Source of the DNA: Nitrosopumilaceae archaeon
GTDB taxonomy: Archaea; Thermoproteota; Nitrososphaeria; Nitrososphaerales; Nitrosopumilaceae
Direction: 5' to 3'
Length of the DNA stretch: 8,811 bases
Assembly (NCBI GenBank): GCA_021296165.1
Contig: JAGWAW010000047.1
Location: 1-8,811 of the forward strand
The translations under genes and the position numbers were made by a program. Every line of letters starts with the position of its first letter. Position 1 is the stretch's first letter. Positions 5,272-8,811 of the stretch are shown piece by piece. Under the pieces are notes generated by a model. The model was not told the DNA's origin. It ran no database searches and saw nothing but the letters and a program-made list of their open reading frames with translations.

Positions 5272-6108
5272 ATGGTGTGGGTTATGGCGGCTGCCGCCCC
5301 GGCCGTGGAGTTGGGCTTGTTCGTAGAGTCGGCCGCCGCGCCAGACGTGTGGATGTATGCAGGGATGGTGGCCCTGTCGGCGGGCGCATGCGCCGTGGCC
5401 TCTATGGTGGGCCTTGCGGGGGGCCTGATCATAACACCAGTCCTGATGCTCTTGGGAATGCCCCCGCCGGTGGCCGCCTCGGCCGGTCTGGCCGCCACCC
5501 TCTCCAGCTCGGCCAGCTCGGCGGCAGCCTACGCGCGTCAAAAACGCATAGACTACGCCATGGCGATCAGGCTCGGGGTGCTGGCCACCCCAGGCACCAT
5601 ACTGGGGGCCGTCGTGCTGTCAGACGCCGAGTCGGGAATGTTTGGAATACTGTTTGCCGCGGTGCTTGCCGCGTCCGCCGCCTACATATTCCTCCGATCC
5701 AAGATTGGCGGCCACGGCATATCCAACGCGCGCACCGTCATGGTGCTCTCTGCATCGGCCAGCTTCCTTGCGGGCATAATATCCTCGTTCTTCGGAATAG
5801 GGGGAGGCGTGATATTCGTGCCGCTCTTGGTGGCGGTGGTGGGCATGAGCATGATGCGCGCCGCGCCCACCTCCATGCTGGCCATGCTGATGACATCGGC
5901 CACCGCCATAATCATGCATGCGCTGCTGGGCCACACCGACGCGGTCATGGGGCTGTTGTTTGCGGCAGGAGGGCTGGCCGGGGGACTGGCCGGGGCCCGC
6001 ATCTCCCTGTTGATGAAGGAGAACCACCTCCGGGCGGTGGCGGCCGTATTCCTGTCCTCGATTGCAGCCAATCTGGTTTGGGACGCCCTTTCGAATAATA
6101 CACAGTGA
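5272..6108 (+). CDS. TauE/SafE (TSUP) family anion permease
   Basis: An integral membrane protein of the TSUP family, whose members carry sulfite, sulfonates, sulfoacetate or other small anions; the substrate here cannot be read from sequence. The two-fold repeat is clear. The first half has GLAGGLIITPVLMLLG (47-62) followed by an Ala/Ser-rich helix, and the second has FFGIGGGVIFVPLLV (173-187) followed by APTSMLAMLMTSATA. Roughly eight hydrophobic segments lie between residue 28 and the C-terminus. With the ATG at 5272 it is 278 residues. Starts at 5284 and 5353 are also possible; the last would give a protein beginning at the first family helix. The in-frame extension back to 5158 is Arg/Pro-rich and looks non-coding. 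No ribosome site or close TATA box marks the start. The following ThiI-like gene has its own promoter. Confidence 0.9.
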   Translation: MVWVMAAAAPAVELGLFVESAAAPDVWMYAGMVALSAGACAVASMVGLAGGLIITPVLMLLGMPPPVAASAGLAATLSSSASSAAAYARQKRIDYAMAIRLGVLATPGTILGAVVLSDAESGMFGILFAAVLAASAAYIFLRSKIGGHGISNARTVMVLSASASFLAGIISSFFGIGGGVIFVPLLVAVVGMSMMRAAPTSMLAMLMTSATAIIMHALLGHTDAVMGLLFAAGGLAGGLAGARISLLMKENHLRAVAAVFLSSIAANLVWDALSNNTQ

Positions 6109-6152
6109 GTCGGAGGGGCGCCGGCGATTGGCGGTGCTCGGCTGTAAAGACC

Positions 6153-6159
6153 AATTAAG
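6153..6159 (+). promoter_or_regulatory. TATA-like box for the ThiI-like gene
   Basis: AATTAAG is centred about 27 nt before the ATG at 6183 in an otherwise very GC-rich 74-bp gap. The bases just before the ATG (CACCTCCTCC) are the opposite of a Shine-Dalgarno, so leaderless initiation is more likely. Confidence 0.55.
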
Positions 6160-6182
6160 CGGCGGCGGGCGCACCTCCTCCG

Positions 6183-7277
6183 ATGCCGGTCCAGTCGTAC
6201 GTGGTGGCGTTCCCCTCCGCCTTCTCCCGCCGGCACATCACGGCGCTGGCGCGCAACATAAGGCGCGTTTTGAGGGTGCAGAACGAGCCGTATGCCAGCG
6301 TCCGCCGCGACGGCGATGTCATACTGGTAGACGCGCACGACCCGGTCTTTGCCTCGGCGGCGGTGGGCCTGCTGTTCGGCGTGGACCGCACCCTGATAGC
6401 CCGGAGGGTGGAGAACGACTTTGAGCGGGTGGCCGCCGCCATATCGGAGGTGGGCGGGAACCTGCTGCTGGCCGGCGACCGCTTCCTGGTGAGGGTGGAG
6501 GGCCACACCCGGGGGTTCCTGCCCCGGGACGTGGAGATGGCCGCCACATCCTCCATAATAGAGGCCAGGGCCCCGGCGGGGGCGCGCCCGGGGACCGACG
6601 AGAACCACGACAAGCTGCTGTACGCGTACCTGACCCGCAAGGGGGCCTACGTCTCGATCTTTGCGGACCGCTGCCTGGGGGGGATGCCCCTGGGGGTGCA
6701 GGGCAGGGCCGTGTGCTGCATATTCGACCCGATATCGGCGCTGACGTGCCTGGAGACCATGCGCATGGGCTTTGAGACGGAGGTCGTCCTGTGTTATGCG
6801 GCCGAGTCGCAGCGCATACCCCTGGCCAAGATGCTGGACCGGATAATACCCCGGATGGCGCAGAAGCGGGTGGAGGTGGCCGCCGTGCGGATGGCCCCCG
6901 GCGGCAGCGGCTTCCTGGAGACGGCGGCCCTGGCCACCGAGATCATGCTGGGGGAAGCGGCAGAGCGGGGCATACGGCACATAGCCCTGCCCGTCTCCCG
7001 CACGCTCTTTGCCGGGGATGTGGCCGACCAGCTGGCCGCCCGGGTGCATGGGGCCGGGATGGTTCCGGTGATGCCCCTTCCCGGCGACGACCGGCTGTTC
7101 GAGATGCTAGGGGAGCTGAACATGGCCGGATCCCGCGCCGTCCACTCCACAATATCCAGAAAGTATGGGGTGCCGGCGGTGCCCGCCGACCTGCGGTCAC
7201 AGAGCGTGAGGCGCAGCGAGTTTGCCGTGCGGACCGGACCCAACAACCTGCACGACATACTGGACAGCTACTGGTAA
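6183..7277 (+). CDS. THUMP-domain ThiI-like protein with a degenerate PP-loop
   Basis: A 364-residue relative of ThiI, the enzyme that makes 4-thiouridine in tRNA and donates sulfur for thiamin. The N-terminal ferredoxin-like part and THUMP domain cover about residues 1-168, with FLVRVEGHTRGFL and SIFADRCLGGMPLGVQGRAV matching the end of a THUMP domain and its junction to the next domain. The following domain has the ThiI layout, but where SGGxDS should stand (about 179-185) it reads IFDPISA. The later TGE.LGQVASQT segment is replaced by PVSRTLFAGDVADQL. The length equals a ThiI without rhodanese domain. I infer a fold that binds tRNA but probably cannot adenylate uridine in the usual way, or does another job. 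The ATG is supported by a TATA-like box 27 nt upstream. It shows no close coupling to the permease before it or the glycosyltransferase after it. Confidence 0.82.
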   Translation: MPVQSYVVAFPSAFSRRHITALARNIRRVLRVQNEPYASVRRDGDVILVDAHDPVFASAAVGLLFGVDRTLIARRVENDFERVAAAISEVGGNLLLAGDRFLVRVEGHTRGFLPRDVEMAATSSIIEARAPAGARPGTDENHDKLLYAYLTRKGAYVSIFADRCLGGMPLGVQGRAVCCIFDPISALTCLETMRMGFETEVVLCYAAESQRIPLAKMLDRIIPRMAQKRVEVAAVRMAPGGSGFLETAALATEIMLGEAAERGIRHIALPVSRTLFAGDVADQLAARVHGAGMVPVMPLPGDDRLFEMLGELNMAGSRAVHSTISRKYGVPAVPADLRSQSVRRSEFAVRTGPNNLHDILDSYW

Positions 7278-7284
7278 CCATGCG

Positions 7285-7292
7285 AATTTAAA
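7285..7292 (+). promoter_or_regulatory. TATA box for the glycosyltransferase gene
   Basis: AATTTAAA, a strong box, is centred about 28 nt before the ATG at 7317 and only a few bases after the stop of the ThiI-like gene. There is no ribosome-binding site. This indicates separate, leaderless transcription of the glycosyltransferase. Confidence 0.65.
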
Positions 7293-7316
7293 CGGCGGAC
7301 GACCGCGGCGTATCTG

Positions 7317-8537
7317 ATGCCCCGCATAGGCGAGTTCATCTACCCGTGGGGGAACGGCCACTACTCCAGGATGTCGCGCCTGAACGAGGTCCTGGACGGG
7401 TACGTGCCCGGCGCCGAGGTGCACTGCTCCAGCAAGGGCGACGTGTACGAGAGGCTGCGGCGGGACCTGCCCGAGGGACTGGCGCACCACATCATGATGC
7501 CCACCCCCATAGACGGACGCATGGGGCCGGACGTCCTGAGGTGCATGCTGAATGTGACGCTGCCCGTCTCCGGCAACCCCCCGCTGGTGTCCCAGATAGC
7601 CTCGTACCTGCGGGAGGAGAGTAGGCTGTGCGACTCGTGCGGATTTGATGTCATAGTCAGCGACGGCGACATGGGGGTCAACGTGCTGGCCCGCAACCGG
7701 GGCATTCCCAGCCTCTTCATCACCAACCAGTTCCGGCCGCGCCTGTGGGCCAGCCGGTTCTACTTTTACCCGGGCCTGGAGTTTGTGTCGCGGCAGATTG
7801 CCAAGGCCGCCCGGATACTGGTCGCCGACTCCCCGCCGCCGTACACCATGTGCGAGTTCAACCTGAATCTGACCGCGGAGGCGGCCCGCAAGACCACGTA
7901 CGTGGGCCACTTTGCCCGCGGCCGGACAGCGGCCCCCTCCCCCCGCTCGGACCTGGAGATGCTGATAGAGGGGTGCGACTTTGGGTACTGGATGAGGACG
8001 GGCAGCGCCTCGACCAACGACGGCACGGGGCGCCGGTACGAGGAGGCCTTTGCCCGGATGCCCGACGAGCGGCGCATAGTCTCGCACGCCCGCCGGGACC
8101 CCTCCATAGACTCGGTGCTGGGCCGCGACGGGAGGCGGTACTCCATATCTGAGGCCTACGACAAGAAGGTGGACTGGCTACAGATAGATGCGGGGTTTCT
8201 GACCGAGCAGGAGAAGGATATGGTGCTGGAGGGCTGCTCCTACGCGGTGGTGAACGGGTCCCACACCGTAATGGGGGAGATAATGGGTGGCAAGAGGCGG
8301 CCGATAATAGGCATGCCCGTGTACGACGAGCACACCAACAACCTGAGGTGGGCCGAGCGGAAGGGGCTGGGGATACTGGCGGGGAGCGCGTCCCGGGCGG
8401 CCGCGGCGGTGCGCCGCATACGGCGCGATGCCGAATCGTTCCGGGGGGAGCTGGATGTGTTCGCCGAGAACTTTTCGGGGGACGGGGCGCAGAACACCGC
8501 CCGGATAGTGGCAGAGACGCTGGAACAAAAGAGATAA
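7317..8537 (+). CDS. GT-B fold glycosyltransferase (GT28/MurG-like)
   Basis: A 406-residue cytosolic or membrane-peripheral glycosyltransferase. The N-terminal lobe starts with IGEFIYPWGNGHYSR (4-18), containing the glycine-rich GxGHxxR-type loop of GT28-like enzymes. The central DVIVSDGDMG (111-120) and FITNQF (134-139) fit the acceptor lobe. The C-terminal lobe carries the donor-nucleotide signature NGSHTVMGEIMGGKRRPIIG (313-332), then P, E/H and NN (334-342), as in MurG and archaeal relatives. There is no transmembrane segment or signal peptide. Donor and acceptor are unknown; archaeal members may act on lipids or surface glycans. The Gly-rich start of the second lobe (usually GGxG) reads RTGSASTND (227-235) and is only partly conserved. 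Start ATG at 7317 with a strong TATA box 28 nt before it. Possible functional link to the UPF0104 protein is only conjecture. Confidence 0.87.
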   Translation: MPRIGEFIYPWGNGHYSRMSRLNEVLDGYVPGAEVHCSSKGDVYERLRRDLPEGLAHHIMMPTPIDGRMGPDVLRCMLNVTLPVSGNPPLVSQIASYLREESRLCDSCGFDVIVSDGDMGVNVLARNRGIPSLFITNQFRPRLWASRFYFYPGLEFVSRQIAKAARILVADSPPPYTMCEFNLNLTAEAARKTTYVGHFARGRTAAPSPRSDLEMLIEGCDFGYWMRTGSASTNDGTGRRYEEAFARMPDERRIVSHARRDPSIDSVLGRDGRRYSISEAYDKKVDWLQIDAGFLTEQEKDMVLEGCSYAVVNGSHTVMGEIMGGKRRPIIGMPVYDEHTNNLRWAERKGLGILAGSASRAAAAVRRIRRDAESFRGELDVFAENFSGDGAQNTARIVAETLEQKR

Positions 8538-8561
8538 GGGAAGGGGACGCGGCGGCCGCCC

Positions 8562-8630
8562 ATCCGGCATGCGGGTCTCTCGACGGGCGAACCGACCGAA
8601 AGGAATGAAGATACATGCCGCATGCCGGAT
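8562..8630 (+). repeat. 13-bp perfect inverted repeat with 43-nt loop
   Basis: ATCCGGCATGCGG at 8562-8574 is the exact reverse complement of CCGCATGCCGGAT at 8618-8630, 25 bases after the glycosyltransferase stop. The right arm can instead fold with the bases that follow it: 8614-8622 pairs with 8631-8639 (nine pairs, one G-U), leaving an 8-nt loop. The two folds exclude each other. It may be a 3'-end processing or termination structure or part of an unannotated RNA. Confidence 0.6.
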
Positions 8631-8643
8631 TGCGGTATGAGGC

Positions 8644-8708
8644 GCGGGCTCCGACCCCGAGACGCGATCCACAATCAGATTGCTCGGCGCCGAGTCCGGG
8701 CAGCCCGC
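8644..8708 (+). repeat. 7-bp stem enclosing further dyads
   Basis: GCGGGCT (8644-8650) pairs exactly with AGCCCGC (8702-8708). Inside are a short extension CCGAC (8651-8655) with GT-C-CGG (8694-8699, one bulge), the 11-nt near-palindrome CAATCAGATTG (8672-8682) and the 12-bp palindrome CTCGGCGCCGAG (8683-8694). The length and outer stem recall a tRNA, but there is no TTC-containing T loop. It may be part of a structured RNA; the function is unknown. Confidence 0.45.
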
Positions 8709-8776
8709 AGCATGGGAGTGCCAGGGTGTGCTTAGTGATGGCCATAAGGTTTGCAAAAACATGCGAAAACCGGAAC

Positions 8777-8784
8777 GTTTAGAT
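8777..8784 (+). promoter_or_regulatory. TATA-like box for a gene beginning at the window edge
   Basis: GTTTAGAT is centred 27-28 nt before an ATG at 8808-8810, the same geometry as the other leaderless starts in the window. Only one base of coding sequence beyond the ATG is visible, so the gene cannot be identified. Confidence 0.4.
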
Positions 8785-8811
8785 CCCACCCCATCCCCCA
8801 GACCCCCATGC

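Larger units (their letters stand above)
8538..8811. other. Non-coding right-end region rich in inverted repeats
   Basis: No convincing gene lies in these 274 bases; open frames here are shadows continuing from the glycosyltransferase gene. The left half (8562-8708) holds several inverted repeats listed separately and could encode a structured RNA. From about 8745 the sequence becomes more AT-rich, with TTTGCAAAAACATGCGAAAA, then a TATA-like box at 8777-8784, consistent with a promoter for a gene starting at the edge. Confidence 0.55.

Noticed and set aside
4590..6098. 502-codon open frame on the + strand
   Set aside because: It runs through the antisense of the zinc-ribbon gene and another frame of the permease. 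The product is rich in Arg, Gly, His and Pro with no motif, as expected for a shadow frame in GC-rich DNA.
5682..7049. 455-codon open frame on the - strand
   Set aside because: Antisense to the permease and ThiI-like genes, both of which have clear family motifs; the His/Gly/Arg-rich product has none.
8644..8716. Possible tRNA gene
   Set aside because: The 7-bp outer stem is tempting, but there is no T-loop TTC, no proper D arm, and the span is too short for a cloverleaf.
7197..8745. Two ~295-codon open frames on the - strand (7197-8087 and 7858-8745)
   Set aside because: Both are antisense to the glycosyltransferase, are Arg/Pro/Ser- or His/Gly-rich, and show no domain or supported start.
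1..8811. CRISPR arrays, insertion sequences, integrases, toxin-antitoxin pairs or defence genes
   Set aside because: No regularly spaced direct repeats, no terminal inverted repeats flanking a transposase, and no protein with such motifs was found on either strand.

Overview
The window looks like a GC-rich archaeal chromosome segment, most likely from a thaumarchaeon (Nitrososphaerota) of the Cenarchaeum symbiosum type. That placement is inference. It rests on an archaeal-type GPN-loop GTPase, a homoserine kinase and QueC in one operon, TATA boxes about 25-29 nt before start codons (leaderless transcription), GGAGG-type ribosome sites only at internal operon genes, and heavy use of the Ile codon ATA in otherwise GC-rich genes. 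The window is gene-dense. I see no insertion sequence, phage gene, CRISPR array, rRNA or convincing tRNA.

Layout. 1-132 is AT-richer and non-coding, ending in a TATA box. A small two-helix membrane protein (133-384, +) follows. Its 3' end overlaps, tail to tail, a leftward operon transcribed from about 2723 down to 353: GPN-loop GTPase, then homoserine kinase (thrB), then the preQ0 synthase queC. The operon junctions are 4-nt overlaps with Shine-Dalgarno sequences buried in the preceding gene; thrB appears to start with CTG. Divergent from the GTPase, and apparently sharing one central TATA box with it, is an integral membrane protein of the UPF0104/lysylphosphatidylglycerol-synthase-like family (2776-3789, +). 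Next come a short-chain dehydrogenase/reductase (3857-4636, +), and a small four-cysteine zinc-ribbon-like protein (4644-4952, -) convergent with it. A TauE/SafE-type (TSUP) anion permease (about 5272-6108, +) has an unresolved 5' end. It is followed by a THUMP-domain ThiI-like protein whose PP-loop signature is lost (6183-7277, +) and a GT-B glycosyltransferase (7317-8537, +). The last 274 bases are non-coding but rich in inverted repeats, and end with what looks like the TATA box and start codon of another rightward gene.

How the genes relate. QueC makes the archaeosine precursor preQ0 and the ThiI-like protein has a tRNA-binding THUMP domain, so tRNA modification is a loose theme; ThrB belongs to threonine synthesis. 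The UPF0104 protein, SDR and glycosyltransferase could all touch lipid or envelope metabolism, but each seems to have its own promoter, so no shared pathway is shown. I found no clear undescribed defence or mobile system. The points most worth checking are the apparently pseudo-catalytic ThiI-like protein, the CTG start of thrB, the shared divergent promoter, the unresolved leader of the permease gene, and the mutually exclusive hairpins near the right end.
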